Assembly: GCF_900258045.1 (NCBI RefSeq)
Contig: NZ_OGVD01000004.1
Span: 1,240,001 to 1,304,000 of the forward strand
Source: Sphingorhabdus sp. EL138
GTDB lineage: Bacteria > Pseudomonadota > Alphaproteobacteria > Sphingomonadales > Sphingomonadaceae
Length of the DNA: 64,000 bases
Reading direction: 5' to 3'
Both the position numbers and the translations under genes were made by a program. Shown piece after piece: positions 48,134 through 57,185 of the stretch; within the stretch, counting starts at the first letter, position 1, and every line of letters starts with the position of its first letter. The notes below the pieces were generated by a model, which was not told the origin of the DNA, did not search any database, and saw only the letters and a list, made by a program, of their open reading frames with translations.

Positions 48134-50259
48134 TACCAGTAATATTTCAAGGCCTTGGCCCATTTCGAATTCGGATAACCGTTTTTCAACCGCCGGAACC
48201 AGGCTTTACGCTGCGACACTTCGACAGATTTGCCACCACAGCTATTATTTCCGGTGCGGGCATAGCAATAGACTGCCCGATACAAGGCATAGGATATATC
48301 TTCCTTGTTGGCACGCCGATCGGCAATGATGTCCTTGTAGATATCCTGTCGCACCAGCTCGTCACTGGCGAATTTTGATTCTGCGCTTCCCAATGCACCT
48401 TCTTTCGGCAAGCGGTTACTCATGCTGAAATAGTCGAAACCATTCAGGCGAATAAATTCCCCCAGGCACAGACGCGCGCGGTGCTGTTTCGGGCTTTTTG
48501 CCAGCGACCGAACCGTTGCCGTCAGGCTAGGGCATGAAAACTCATCCTCGACAATTCCCTTGTTGAATAGTCCCAGTGGAACATTTTCATCGGCGTGGAG
48601 CATTGTCAGATATCCGTTTATCACCGCATCGGCCGGGATTGATCTGGAATCCTTCAAAAAGTCCGAATATTGGCCGCTAGCCAGTTGCTTGTAGAGCAAG
48701 GTGAATAAGGCCACTTGCCGCTCATGCGCTGATCGTGACTGATCGCCAGCCGTACGCCGCAGGATGTCAGGGCCGACGGAATATTGCAGCAATATTTCGC
48801 GAATAGTCTGCTCCTGAACCAGGGAATCAGACTCAAAAACTTTGTCCACCTGACCTTTGGATTCCAGGCTGGTCGCCAGTCCTAGTTCAACAAACGGACG
48901 CTGATAAGGTTGCTTTGCGCCAGCGATCATATCTCGCCAGAACCCTTCTTCATTACGGTCGTTGAGCTGGGCAAGTGCCATGCCGCGCAACGCTTGCCGG
49001 CTGAATTGCAGATAGCTGAAGTTTTGCTGTCGTGCGGCATCCGGAATGAGTTGCAAAACTCTGCGAGCATCACCCTCCACGTGAAAGGCGTGGCTTGCCT
49101 GCAAAAATTCGTAAATTGCCGGGCTATCCGACAAGGCATCTTTCATTCCATTTAACTCGGCAAGGCTGATTTGCGTGCCCTCGTAAACCGGTTCACGCAT
49201 TTTTTGGAGGGCTATGACCGCCAATAGCAGTGGATCGGAAACCTGCGTTTTTGCCTTGTCGTTATACAACAGCTTTACATCAACCTCTTCTGCAAAAGCA
49301 CCAGGATCAAGACTGTTTGTTTGCGCCAGCATCTTCTCGTAAGCACCAACCAGGTTTTCATTCTCCCCTGCCAGCCAGAAAATACGCCGCATCAATCCCT
49401 TTGCCGAGGCTGTGTAACGACCTTCTGGAAAATTTTTGATGTAAGCGTCAAAAACCTTTTTCGCGTTCGTTATCGCTATTTTGTCAACGGCGTCCGGCCC
49501 TGAAAAATCACCCCAGTTACCGAAAGCGGATACCTGCGCACGATTTATCTCGGTACGGCCAATCATATAAATGGCGGTTTCGCTCAGCCAGCCATTCGAG
49601 CTTTTGGTAAGCTCTGCAAAACGATCATGCGCCACCTTGAAATCACCAATGTAAAACGCCTGCGCACCAAGCAGATATGTCAGAAACTCTCGCCCTTTTC
49701 TTGACCGGATCATTTTGGATGGATCACTCCATTCCAGTTTCGCCAGCGCCTTTTGTTCTTCAGAAAAATAATAACGGGAATAACCGCCGCGCTGCGGATC
49801 AGCGCAGATCGAAAAGATAGTGGAGCGAGCCGCTATCAGTGCATCTTGCTCTTTCCGTTTTATCTTTGCAGCGCGTAGTTCAGCTTCAAACAGCTGCGTT
49901 CCGGCGTGATAGCTTTGGCAACGAGAGCCGCCGAAACGGGACCGGTCGAGTTTTTGGGCAGGCTTGGGATAAAGTGCCTGATCAAATGTGTTCCAGCGGA
50001 AGAAATTTCGCCCTTGTCCTTCATAAAGATCAGTTTTGGGGTAGCTGAAATCGGAAGCATTGGGAACGCGGTCCGCAAGCAACAGCATCATATTGGTCCG
50101 CGTATCATTAGCCGGCGTGAGGACAGCTATCCCGGAACAAGTCGCGTCAGTGCCAAGCTTCCATTCAGGATAGCAGCCAAAGTCTCCGCTGGCCTGAGCC
50201 GGACCGGTCAACAAGAGAGCTGTGAAAGCTGCAAACCCCGCTAGCAAAAATTTTTGCAT
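48133..50259 (-). CDS. Large exported protein with helical repeat character, function unknown
   Basis: A 708-residue protein with a signal peptide ('LLAGFAAFTALLLTGPAQAS'). The body is mostly helical with several TPR/SEL1-like segments ('LTYLLGAQAFYIGDFKVAHD', 'AYIKNFPEGRYTASAKGLMR', 'RRVLQLIPDAARQQNFSYLQ', 'FFNKGIVEDEFSCP'-like region) and scattered cysteines (about eight), likely disulfide-bonded. It ends with 'WFRRLKNGYPNSKWAKALKY', similar in style to BamD-type repeats. I cannot name a family. The ATG at 50259 is favoured by GGGGGA; another ATG is two codons upstream. It is coupled with the DUF3142 lipoprotein gene, implying a shared envelope role. Confidence 0.8.
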   Translation of the reverse strand: MQKFLLAGFAAFTALLLTGPAQASGDFGCYPEWKLGTDATCSGIAVLTPANDTRTNMMLLLADRVPNASDFSYPKTDLYEGQGRNFFRWNTFDQALYPKPAQKLDRSRFGGSRCQSYHAGTQLFEAELRAAKIKRKEQDALIAARSTIFSICADPQRGGYSRYYFSEEQKALAKLEWSDPSKMIRSRKGREFLTYLLGAQAFYIGDFKVAHDRFAELTKSSNGWLSETAIYMIGRTEINRAQVSAFGNWGDFSGPDAVDKIAITNAKKVFDAYIKNFPEGRYTASAKGLMRRIFWLAGENENLVGAYEKMLAQTNSLDPGAFAEEVDVKLLYNDKAKTQVSDPLLLAVIALQKMREPVYEGTQISLAELNGMKDALSDSPAIYEFLQASHAFHVEGDARRVLQLIPDAARQQNFSYLQFSRQALRGMALAQLNDRNEEGFWRDMIAGAKQPYQRPFVELGLATSLESKGQVDKVFESDSLVQEQTIREILLQYSVGPDILRRTAGDQSRSAHERQVALFTLLYKQLASGQYSDFLKDSRSIPADAVINGYLTMLHADENVPLGLFNKGIVEDEFSCPSLTATVRSLAKSPKQHRARLCLGEFIRLNGFDYFSMSNRLPKEGALGSAESKFASDELVRQDIYKDIIADRRANKEDISYALYRAVYCYARTGNNSCGGKSVEVSQRKAWFRRLKNGYPNSKWAKALKYYW

Positions 50260-50419
50260 TACCATCCCCCATCCGCTTTGATCGCCCGAAACACCGGACT
50301 CGATAGATTTGAGTTTACCTTGGGCCCCACAAACAACAAGGTCGCAATATTTTCAAAACGTGCTGATCATTGCTTGAATCTATCTGTTCGCAAGATAACC
50401 GAGTCTTGATATCTGCGCG

Positions 50420-52174
50420 ATGAATGCGCAAACTGAGCTTATGACAGACGCCCCCAACACCCCCACAAACCCTGTCCCTCAAAATAATAGCGGTGTCCCG
50501 ACCGTTGATGGTGCTGATCCCTATCAGCGGGAGGAACAGACATTTCCCACTCTTAAAGAGAGTCACCTCGACCGAATGCTGTCTTTCTGTGAAAAGGAAA
50601 CGGTGAAAGACGGGGCTCTGTTGTTCGAACGCGGCGAACGCAGCGTGGACTTTTTCGTCATCCTGTCCGGTGCGGTCGAGATTTTCGACACAGATGATCA
50701 GGGCAATGCCAATGTTTTTACGGTCCACCGGAAAAACCAGTTTACCGGCGAGCTTGACCTGTTCAATGATCGCGAAATTCTGGTTAGTGGGCGCGCATCG
50801 GGTATAACCGAGGTTCTTCGTTTCAAGCGTGCCGATTTTCGCCGGATGGTGGTGGCCGAGCCGGATATTGGCGAAATCATCATGCGCGCCTTCATTCTGC
50901 GCCGGGTGGGACTGATCCAGCATGCACAGGGCGGCGTTACAGTGATCGGGCGCAAGCAAGATGCTGTCACGCTTCAAATTGATCGGTTCCTGACCCGCAA
51001 TGGCTATCCGCACCGCATGCTGGATATTGATGCCGATGAGGACAGCGCGAGCGCGATGGAAGGATTTAGCATTGATCGCGGTGACCTGCCGGTAGTCATT
51101 CTGCCGGACGGAAAACTGGTAAAATCGCCATCAGATAAGGAACTGGCCGATGCGCTGGGCTTGACCGAAGAATTGCGCCCTGACCATCTTTACGATCTTG
51201 CCGTTATCGGTGCAGGGCCTTCCGGCCTCGCAGCAGCCGTGTACGGAGCCTCAGAAGGGCTGGAGACTATCATAGTCGAGAAGCTGGCACCGGGCGGTCA
51301 GGCAGGTACAAGTTCCAAAATCGAAAATTACCTGGGCTTCCCAACAGGGATTTCGGGACAGGCACTGGCCGGACGCGCCCAGATACAGGCCCAGAAATTC
51401 GGCGCAAAGCTCGCCATTTCACGCAACGCGGTGGGGTTGGATTGCGATGGCGATTACAACAAGGTCAAGCTGGAAGGTGATGAAGCCATCTGCGCCCGGG
51501 CCTTGGTTATCGCGACGGGCGCCAGTTACCGCAAACTGAACCTGGAAAATGACGAAAAGTTTGAAGGTCAGGGCATTCATTATGCAGCTACTCCAATGGA
51601 AGCGAAACTATGCCATGATGAAGAAGTGGCGGTTATCGGCGGCGGCAACAGTGCCGGACAAGCCGCCATGTTCCTCTCCCAGACCGCTAAACATGTCCAC
51701 CTGCTGATCCGCAGCGACAGTCTGGCCGCCAGCATGTCGAGCTATCTTATCGATCGTCTTGAGGCATCGCCCAAGGTCACGATACGATTTGGAACGGCAA
51801 TCACGGAACTGATCGGCAAAAACCATCTGGAATACCTCCGCTGGAAAGGGCCTGATGGCATTGAGGACAAGGATATCCGAAATGTCTTCGTCATGATCGG
51901 TGCAGTTCCGAATACCGATTGGATTGGCGACTGCCTGCAATTGGACGGTTGCGGTTTCATTCGCACAGGCAGTGATTGTCAGGGCGAGCCAACCGACAGT
52001 CCCTATATGACAAGTCGCCCCGGTGTTGTCGCTGTAGGTGATGTCCGGTCCGGCTCGGTCAAGCGGGTGGCATCCGGCGTCGGCGAAGGGTCTGTGGTTA
52101 TTCAGGCTGTGCACAAATTTCTGGCCGATCAGAAAGAGGCCGAGCAAGTTAAGAGCCAATTGGAAATGACATAG
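50420..52174 (+). CDS. Cyclic nucleotide-binding domain fused to a thioredoxin-reductase-like flavoprotein
   Basis: A 584-residue three-part protein: cNMP-binding domain (about residues 45-165, 'GALLFERGERSVDFFVILSG', 'NQFTGELDLFNDREILVSGR'), a glutaredoxin-like domain (about 170-250) and a TrxR-like FAD/NAD module ('LAVIGAGPSGLAAAVYGASE', 'IIVEKLAPGGQAGTSSKIEN', 'VAVIGGGNSAGQAAMFLSQ', 'PGVVAVGDVRSGSVKRVAS'). The glutaredoxin part has no CxxC ('GRKQDAVTLQIDRF'), and where TrxR has CATC this protein has 'GIHYAATPMEAKLC'. It is therefore not a classical disulfide reductase. By known homologues the fusion is recurrent in bacteria, but its electron acceptor is not established. Confidence 0.9.
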   Translation: MNAQTELMTDAPNTPTNPVPQNNSGVPTVDGADPYQREEQTFPTLKESHLDRMLSFCEKETVKDGALLFERGERSVDFFVILSGAVEIFDTDDQGNANVFTVHRKNQFTGELDLFNDREILVSGRASGITEVLRFKRADFRRMVVAEPDIGEIIMRAFILRRVGLIQHAQGGVTVIGRKQDAVTLQIDRFLTRNGYPHRMLDIDADEDSASAMEGFSIDRGDLPVVILPDGKLVKSPSDKELADALGLTEELRPDHLYDLAVIGAGPSGLAAAVYGASEGLETIIVEKLAPGGQAGTSSKIENYLGFPTGISGQALAGRAQIQAQKFGAKLAISRNAVGLDCDGDYNKVKLEGDEAICARALVIATGASYRKLNLENDEKFEGQGIHYAATPMEAKLCHDEEVAVIGGGNSAGQAAMFLSQTAKHVHLLIRSDSLAASMSSYLIDRLEASPKVTIRFGTAITELIGKNHLEYLRWKGPDGIEDKDIRNVFVMIGAVPNTDWIGDCLQLDGCGFIRTGSDCQGEPTDSPYMTSRPGVVAVGDVRSGSVKRVASGVGEGSVVIQAVHKFLADQKEAEQVKSQLEMT

Positions 52175-52175
52175 A

Positions 52176-52205
52176 AAAAGGGCCCCGCTTTCGCAGAGCC
52201 CTTTT
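52176..52205. terminator. Bidirectional rho-independent terminator
   Basis: AAAAGGGC (52176-52183) pairs perfectly with GCCCTTTT (52198-52205) around a 14-base loop. It lies 1 base after the stop of the plus-strand cNMP-TrxR gene and 21 bases after the pnp stop on the minus strand, and has A and T tracts on both sides, so it can end transcription from both directions. Confidence 0.85.
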
Positions 52206-52225
52206 CATGCAATCTTTGCAAAGAC

Positions 52226-54493
52226 CTAGTCTTCGGTGATCGAGCTTGGCAATGGAATATCGCCGCCCTCATCTTTTGGACCGTCATTGTTTCGGCCACG
52301 ACCGCGTCCACCGCCGTCACGTCCCCGACCACGGCCACCGCCGCCATCCCGGCGCGGACCGCGCGGTTTGCTTTCGCGTGGAGGACGCGTGTCTTCCAGC
52401 TCTTCACCGGTTTCCTGATCGACAACCCGCATCGACAGGCGAACTTTGCCGCGCTGGTCAATCTCGAGAACCTTGACCTTGACTTCCTGACCTTCGGACA
52501 GTTCATCAGCAACCTTCTCGACACGCTCATTCTTGATTTCAGAGACGTGGACGAGGCCGTCTTTACCGCCCATGAAGTTCACGAACGCACCAAAGTCGAC
52601 GAGGTTCACGACCTTGCCTTCGTAGATTTTGCCAACTTCGGCTTCTTCCACAATGCCTTCGATCCATTTCAGAGCTGCTTCGATCTGCGACTTGTCGGAG
52701 GATGAAACCTTGATCAGGCCTTCATCGTCAATGTCGACCTTCGCGCCGGTTTCGGCCACGATTTCGCGGATCACTTTACCGCCGGTACCAATAACGTCGC
52801 GGATCTTCTCTTTGTTGATCTGCAGCGTTTCGATACGCGGAGCATGCTCGGACATTTCGGTACGAACCGATGACAGAGCTTTGCTCATTTCGCCAAGGAT
52901 ATGTGCACGGCCGCCGCTGGCTTGTTCCAGAGCAGACTTCATGATTTCCTGCGTAATGCCGGCAACCTTGATGTCCATCTGAAGCGACGTGATACCTTTT
53001 TCGGTACCGGCCACCTTGAAGTCCATGTCGCCGAGATGATCTTCGTCGCCGAGAATGTCGGAGAGAACGGCGAAATCTTCGCCTTCCAGGATCAGACCCA
53101 TCGCAATACCGGAAACCGGACGCGCCAATGGCACACCAGCGTCCATCATTGCAAGTGAACCACCACAAACGGTCGCCATGGAAGAAGAACCGTTGGACTC
53201 GGTGATGTCAGACAGCACACGGATTGTGTAAGGGAAATCATCCACTGTCGGCAATACCGGACGCAGCGCGCGGAAAGCGAGCTTACCATGACCGGTTTCC
53301 CGGCGGCTGGTAAAACCGAAACGGCCCACTTCGCCAACCGAATAAGGCGGGAAGTTATAGTGCAGCATGAAGTTGCTGTAGCTCAATCCGTCCAAGCCAT
53401 CGATCATCTGCTCGGCATCTTTGGTGCCAAGCGTCGTGGTTACAATCGCCTGTGTTTCACCACGGGTGAACAAGGACGAACCGTGGGTCCGCGGCAGCAA
53501 GCCAACCATGGCTTCGATCGGGCGAACCTGATCCAGCTTACGGCCATCAATACGCGTGCCGTCCTTGATGATCGCACCGCGAACGATTTCCGCTTCCAGC
53601 TTCTTGACCATCTTGCCAGCGGTCATTTGAACCTGACCTTCTTCTTCGGCATATTTCTCTTTGGCTTTTTCGCGAACCGCATTCAACGCGTCGCTACGCT
53701 CTGATTTGTCGGTTTTCTTGTAAGCCGCAGCAATATCGTCACCAACCAGCTTGCGCAGGTCTTCTTTGATGTCGCTATTGTCTTCGGCAGAAGCCAGTTC
53801 CCAAGGCTCTTTCGCAGCCTGTTCAGCAAGCTCGATGATCAGGTTCGCGACATCCTTGGATGCTTCATGCGCAAATTGAACGGCACCAAGCATGACATCT
53901 TCGGAAAGCTCTTTGGCTTCCGATTCCACCATCATTACAGCGCCAGGTGTCGCCGCAACAACCAGATCGAGATCGCCCTCGGCAACTTCTTCCATGGATG
54001 GGTTCAGCTGATATTCGCCTTCTTTGTAACCGACACGAGCCGCACCAATGGGCCCCATGAAAGGAACGCCGGAAATGGTCAGCGCAGCAGAAGCCGCAAC
54101 CATCGCCAGAATATCGGGTTCGTTCTGACCGTCATAGCTCATCACCTGACAGATCACGTTGATTTCGTTGTAGAAACCTTCGGGGAACAGCGGGCGGCAA
54201 GGACGGTCAATCAAACGCGATGTCAGTGTTTCTTTTTCCGTCGCGCGGCCTTCACGCTTGAAGAAACCGCCCGGAATACGACCAGCGGCTGAGAATTTTT
54301 CCTGATAGTGTACGGTCAGCGGGAAGAAATCCTGTCCTTCGCGTACCGATTTGGCGGCTGTCACTGCACAGAGAACAACCGTTTCGCCGAGGGTCGCGAG
54401 TACCGCGCCATCAGCCTGACGGGCAATACGGCCCGTTTCGAGGGTGAGGGTCTGTCCGCCCCACTCCATTTCAACTTTCTTTACATCAAACAT
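52226..54493 (-). CDS. pnp: Polyribonucleotide nucleotidyltransferase (PNPase)
   Basis: A 755-residue phosphorolytic 3'-5' exoribonuclease, trimer in RNA degradation. Two RNase PH cores (starting '[20 protein letters not shown]' and '[20 protein letters not shown]'), then a KH domain ('[20 protein letters not shown]') and an S1 domain ('[20 protein letters not shown]'). The C-terminal 55 residues are a low-complexity [10 protein letters not shown] tail, an unusual RGG-like extension that may bind RNA or a partner (inference). It follows rpsO after a terminator, and AAAGGAAA precedes its ATG. Confidence 0.97.
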   Translation of the reverse strand: MFDVKKVEMEWGGQTLTLETGRIARQADGAVLATLGETVVLCAVTAAKSVREGQDFFPLTVHYQEKFSAAGRIPGGFFKREGRATEKETLTSRLIDRPCRPLFPEGFYNEINVICQVMSYDGQNEPDILAMVAASAALTISGVPFMGPIGAARVGYKEGEYQLNPSMEEVAEGDLDLVVAATPGAVMMVESEAKELSEDVMLGAVQFAHEASKDVANLIIELAEQAAKEPWELASAEDNSDIKEDLRKLVGDDIAAAYKKTDKSERSDALNAVREKAKEKYAEEEGQVQMTAGKMVKKLEAEIVRGAIIKDGTRIDGRKLDQVRPIEAMVGLLPRTHGSSLFTRGETQAIVTTTLGTKDAEQMIDGLDGLSYSNFMLHYNFPPYSVGEVGRFGFTSRRETGHGKLAFRALRPVLPTVDDFPYTIRVLSDITESNGSSSMATVCGGSLAMMDAGVPLARPVSGIAMGLILEGEDFAVLSDILGDEDHLGDMDFKVAGTEKGITSLQMDIKVAGITQEIMKSALEQASGGRAHILGEMSKALSSVRTEMSEHAPRIETLQINKEKIRDVIGTGGKVIREIVAETGAKVDIDDEGLIKVSSSDKSQIEAALKWIEGIVEEAEVGKIYEGKVVNLVDFGAFVNFMGGKDGLVHVSEIKNERVEKVADELSEGQEVKVKVLEIDQRGKVRLSMRVVDQETGEELEDTRPPRESKPRGPRRDGGGGRGRGRDGGGRGRGRNNDGPKDEGGDIPLPSSITED

Positions 54494-54632
54494 TCGTATT
54501 TTCCTTTGTCCCGCCTGCCCTATGCAGTGCGGGGGCTTTCATTTGTCCAGCAATCCGGCTGAACAGCGGTTCGGGGTCATTTGTGCCCCTTGTGTGGAGC
54601 ATTGCTGCCTTATTGCTGCAACGCCCAATAAG

Positions 54633-54659
54633 AAAACGGCCCCGCAAGGAGGCCGTCTT
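54633..54659 (-). terminator. Terminator between rpsO and pnp
   Basis: On the minus strand AAGACGGCC pairs with GGCCGTTTT (core arms 54636-54641 and 54651-54656) across a 9-base loop, followed by a T-rich CTTATT. It lies 9 bases behind the rpsO stop. It probably attenuates read-through, so that pnp is partly transcribed from its own promoter in 54494-54630, which otherwise holds no gene. Confidence 0.7.
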
Positions 54660-54667
54660 CGAAACTC

Positions 54668-54937
54668 TTATTTCCGGAGACCAAGGTCTTTAATCAACTT
54701 GGAATAGCGTCCCGCATCTTTCTTGCGGAGATAGTCCAGCAAGCTGCGACGCTTGTTGACCATCATCAGCAAACCACGACGGGAGTGGTTATCCTTGTGG
54801 TGGCCTTTGAAATGCTCGGTCAGGTTCACGATACGCTCGGTGAGGATCGCAACCTGAACTTCCGGGGAACCGGTATCGCCTTTTGTCTGGGCGAATTTTT
54901 CAATCAGTTCCTGTTTTTTTTCTGCGGTAATCGTCAT
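54668..54937 (-). CDS. rpsO: 30S ribosomal protein S15
   Basis: An 89-residue primary 16S rRNA-binding protein. The sequence matches S15 throughout: '[20 protein letters not shown]', '[20 protein letters not shown]', '[20 protein letters not shown]'. Length is exactly typical. It stands between truB (25 bases upstream) and pnp, the classical order. S15 in other bacteria represses its own translation through a leader structure; the 25-base gap here is too short for the E. coli type of structure unless it includes the end of truB. Confidence 0.98.
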   Translation of the reverse strand: MTITAEKKQELIEKFAQTKGDTGSPEVQVAILTERIVNLTEHFKGHHKDNHSRRGLLMMVNKRRSLLDYLRKKDAGRYSKLIKDLGLRK

Positions 54938-54962
54938 AATCTAATTTTTCCTTCGAACATCT

Positions 54963-56027
54963 TTACATATTAAATCCGCGAACAACCTTTACGGTTCCAA
55001 CAACAAGCTCTGCCAAGGCAACCGGAGAACCATCTTCGGTCGCTAGAAAAAGCCCGTCATTTGGCGGGTTCCCGATCAATTCCTGTTCGTCCAGCACTTG
55101 GCCTTGTCGAAGCAGTCTTGCCTGATCAGGAGTGAGGTCAAAAGCCGGGATGTCGTCCAGCCCCGCCTCAAGCGGCAAGAGACAATCTTTAATGTCCGCG
55201 CCCTTACCAATTTCATTGAGTTTGTCCAGCGAAATCGCATGATTGAGCGTAAACGGCCCCGCCTTTGTGCGGCGGAGCATGGAAACATGGCCAAAAGTAC
55301 CAAGCGCACGCGCAATATCGCGGGCCAGAGAGCGGATATAGGTGCCTTTGGAAACATTGGCTGTGAGAGTCACAGAATCAATCCTCTCCCCTTGAGGGAG
55401 AGGAAACGGAGACTTGACAGCTTGCTGCCCTAGTCGAGTTGGCGAGGGGGCTGGCTTGGCGCTCCCTCTCTTCCTCTCTCCAAGCTTAGCTAACTCGCTT
55501 TGCTCATAAGCATCGCTGTCCTCTCCCTCCGGGGGAGAGGAAATGGAAAGGGCATATATCTCCACCGCCCGCATCTTCATCTCAACCGCTTCGCCGGCCC
55601 TCGCCAGATCGTAAGCGCGCTTGCCATCAATTTTCAGCGCCGAATATTTGGGCGGTATCTGATCAATTTGCCCGGTAAATTGGGGCAAGACAGCCTTCAC
55701 CTCAACCAAGGTCGGAAAATTGTCAGAGGTTTCAGACACCTCCCCTTCAGCGTCCAACGTCTCGGTCTCTTTTCCGAAAGCAATCGTAAACTCATAGATT
55801 TTCGACGCGTCCAGCATACGCCCGCACAGCTTGGTCGCCTCGCCTATGGCAATCGGCAAAACCCCAGTCGCCAGTGGGTCCAGCGTCCCGCCATGACCAA
55901 CCTTGGTCTTGTCCTTGCCCTTACCGAGAAGCCCGGCCTCACGCATATTGCGTTTAACCGCACCAACGGCTTGCGTTGATCCCAGTTCCAACGGTTTGTC
56001 GAGAATGATCCAGCCGTGCGGTTTCAA
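54963..56027 (-). CDS. truB: tRNA pseudouridine(55) synthase with an in-frame repeat insertion
   Basis: A 354-residue enzyme that makes pseudouridine 55 in tRNA T-loops. The catalytic motif 'VGHGGTLDPLATGVLPIAIG' (Asp50), 'QIPPKYSALKIDGKRAYDLA' and 'VSKGTYIRSLARDIARALG' are intact. Between 'MRAVEIYALSI' and 'IDSVTLTANVSKG' about 54 residues (163-216, 'SPPEGEDSDAYEQSELAKLG', 'PAPSPTRLGQQAVKSPFPLP') have no counterpart in other TruB proteins and coincide with a palindromic repeat element (55380-55541). Without it the length is about 300, the family norm. The insertion is at a surface loop and keeps the frame, so the enzyme is probably active. Confidence 0.95.
   Translation of the reverse strand: MKPHGWIILDKPLELGSTQAVGAVKRNMREAGLLGKGKDKTKVGHGGTLDPLATGVLPIAIGEATKLCGRMLDASKIYEFTIAFGKETETLDAEGEVSETSDNFPTLVEVKAVLPQFTGQIDQIPPKYSALKIDGKRAYDLARAGEAVEMKMRAVEIYALSISSPPEGEDSDAYEQSELAKLGERKRGSAKPAPSPTRLGQQAVKSPFPLPQGERIDSVTLTANVSKGTYIRSLARDIARALGTFGHVSMLRRTKAGPFTLNHAISLDKLNEIGKGADIKDCLLPLEAGLDDIPAFDLTPDQARLLRQGQVLDEQELIGNPPNDGLFLATEDGSPVALAELVVGTVKVVRGFNM
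55380..55541. repeat. Palindromic repeat element inserted in frame within truB
   Basis: The 162-base element is bounded by two hairpin units in direct orientation: CCTCTCCC-CTTGA-GGGAGAGG followed by AAACGGA (55383-55410) and CCTCTCCC-TCCGG-GGGAGAGG followed by AAATGGA (55520-55547). Between them lie further CTCTCC-rich segments (55471-55490) and a G-rich block (55443-55452). It has no stop codon in the truB frame. The encoded 'SPTRLGQ...FPLPQGER' peptide resembles translations of promiscuous intergenic repeats seen in many proteobacteria. Confidence 0.8.
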
Positions 56028-56049
56028 ATATATTTCCTAGAATATTGCA

Positions 56050-56562
56050 TCAGGAATTCGGCCATGCCAGACCGATAGCGTGATCACGGACCGAAGCCGA
56101 CCATTGTTTGGACAGCAATTCAAAACGTTCGCGGTCATCTGCATAAAGCGCCCTTATGACTTCCTCAAATTGCGGCCAATCCCCCGCGATGACAGTCAGG
56201 AAATGATAGGCCGCATCTTGTCCCTTTCGTTTATCCAAGCCTGTTTTTCTTGCCTGATCAACCAATCGGCGCAATGTCGCTGACGCTCCACCGGATTGTT
56301 TTCCAAGCCAGTCCCAATGCCGTGGAAGCAAGGTAACCTCCTTGGAAACCACGCCAAGTTTTGGCCGCCCCCGCTTAGTCGGCGCTTCTGTTTCGTTGGT
56401 AGCCCGCAAATCAAAATCTATCTGGCTGCCGGTCTCGTCATCGAAAACCAAAATGTCGGAACTCCGCTTGACCGCAGGCAAAGCCCGCAAAGTGTCAATA
56501 ATCTCGGAGCGCGACCCTGTCGCTAACCAGTTTGCTTCCGAAAATGCTGTATAGGTTGTCAT
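56050..56562 (-). CDS. DUF2239 family protein
   Basis: A 170-residue cytoplasmic protein matching DUF2239: 'WLATGSRSEIIDTLRALPAV', 'ILVFDDETGSQIDFDLR', 'KRGRPKLGVVSKEVTLLPRH', 'WDWLGKQSGGASATLRRLVD' and 'AAYHFLTVIAGDWPQFEEVI'. The 'VSKEVTLLPRHWDWL' part resembles a ribbon-helix-helix DNA-binding segment (inference), so it may be a small regulator; its function is not established. It begins from what looks like its own promoter with a palindrome (56585-56623) and interrupts the usual rbfA-truB neighbourhood. Confidence 0.88.
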   Translation of the reverse strand: MTTYTAFSEANWLATGSRSEIIDTLRALPAVKRSSDILVFDDETGSQIDFDLRATNETEAPTKRGRPKLGVVSKEVTLLPRHWDWLGKQSGGASATLRRLVDQARKTGLDKRKGQDAAYHFLTVIAGDWPQFEEVIRALYADDRERFELLSKQWSASVRDHAIGLAWPNS

Positions 56563-56584
56563 GGGTAATCCTTTCGGACGCGCA

Positions 56585-56623
56585 TTTATACCCTGATAAT
56601 ATTAGAGTCAATATACCCGGGTA
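56585..56623 (-). promoter_or_regulatory. Candidate promoter and palindromic operator of the DUF2239 gene
   Basis: On the minus strand TTGACT (56606-56611) and TATAAA (56585-56590) are spaced by 15 bases, slightly short for a sigma-70 promoter. Immediately upstream of the -35 is the perfect palindrome TACCCGGGTA (56614-56623). A related half, ATACCCTGATAATATT, lies at about 56588-56602. The repeated ATACCC element suggests operator sites for a repressor, possibly DUF2239 itself. Confidence 0.4.
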
Positions 56624-56639
56624 AAATATTCTTACCGGC

Positions 56640-57185
56640 TTAAACGGGCTTTCCCCACTCCTCCTGGAGCAGGCCAAATACTGCCGTATCGCGAATATAG
56701 CCAGTCCAGGTAATCCGGTTTTTCCTAAGCGTTCCTTCATGCTTGGCACCCAGTTTGAGCACCGCCGCCATGGACCGCTTGTTACGCGTATCCACGCGAA
56801 ATTCGATGCGGGTAAAGCCGCAGGCAAAGGCGTGATCGATCATCAGCTTTTTCATCACATCGTTAAAGCCGCTGCCGCGCACTGATGGTGCGATATAGGT
56901 GCCACCTATTTCGGTGACTTTGGTCTTGGGATCGGCATTGATATAATTGCTCATGCCAACCAGCTTGCCAGTCTCGGTATTTATCACAGCGAGTTGCACC
57001 CAGTTGTCCGTACTGTGAAAAGCCTTCATCGCCTTGTCGAAATGTTCATCCAGCATCGAGACCGGGTAAATGTCCCAGATCTCCTGATCCTCTGCGCAGG
57101 CCGCACGCAGCGGTTCGATATGGTGCTGGGCCAATGGTTCCAGACGGACCGAACCTTCCTCCAGTACGGCCGACAATTCAGCCAT
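56640..57185 (-). CDS. GNAT-family N-acetyltransferase
   Basis: A 181-residue acetyltransferase of the RimJ/RimL type. 'SVRLEPLAQHHIEPLRAACA' is the N-terminal strand-helix, 'GGTYIAPSVRGSGFNDVMKK' contains the acetyl-CoA loop (RGxGxN form), and 'RIEFRVDTRNKRSMAAVLKL' with 'GAKHEGTLRKNRITWTGYIR' is typical of the RimJ-like clade. Substrate unknown. The start at 57185 overlaps the tdk stop by 8 bases; a longer frame (to 57290) lies inside tdk. Confidence 0.9.
   Translation of the reverse strand: MAELSAVLEEGSVRLEPLAQHHIEPLRAACAEDQEIWDIYPVSMLDEHFDKAMKAFHSTDNWVQLAVINTETGKLVGMSNYINADPKTKVTEIGGTYIAPSVRGSGFNDVMKKLMIDHAFACGFTRIEFRVDTRNKRSMAAVLKLGAKHEGTLRKNRITWTGYIRDTAVFGLLQEEWGKPV

Noticed and set aside
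50315-51013. Minus-strand open frame (232 codons) opposite the cNMP-TrxR gene start
   Set aside because: Overlaps a clear gene on the plus strand and has no recognisable domain or start signal.
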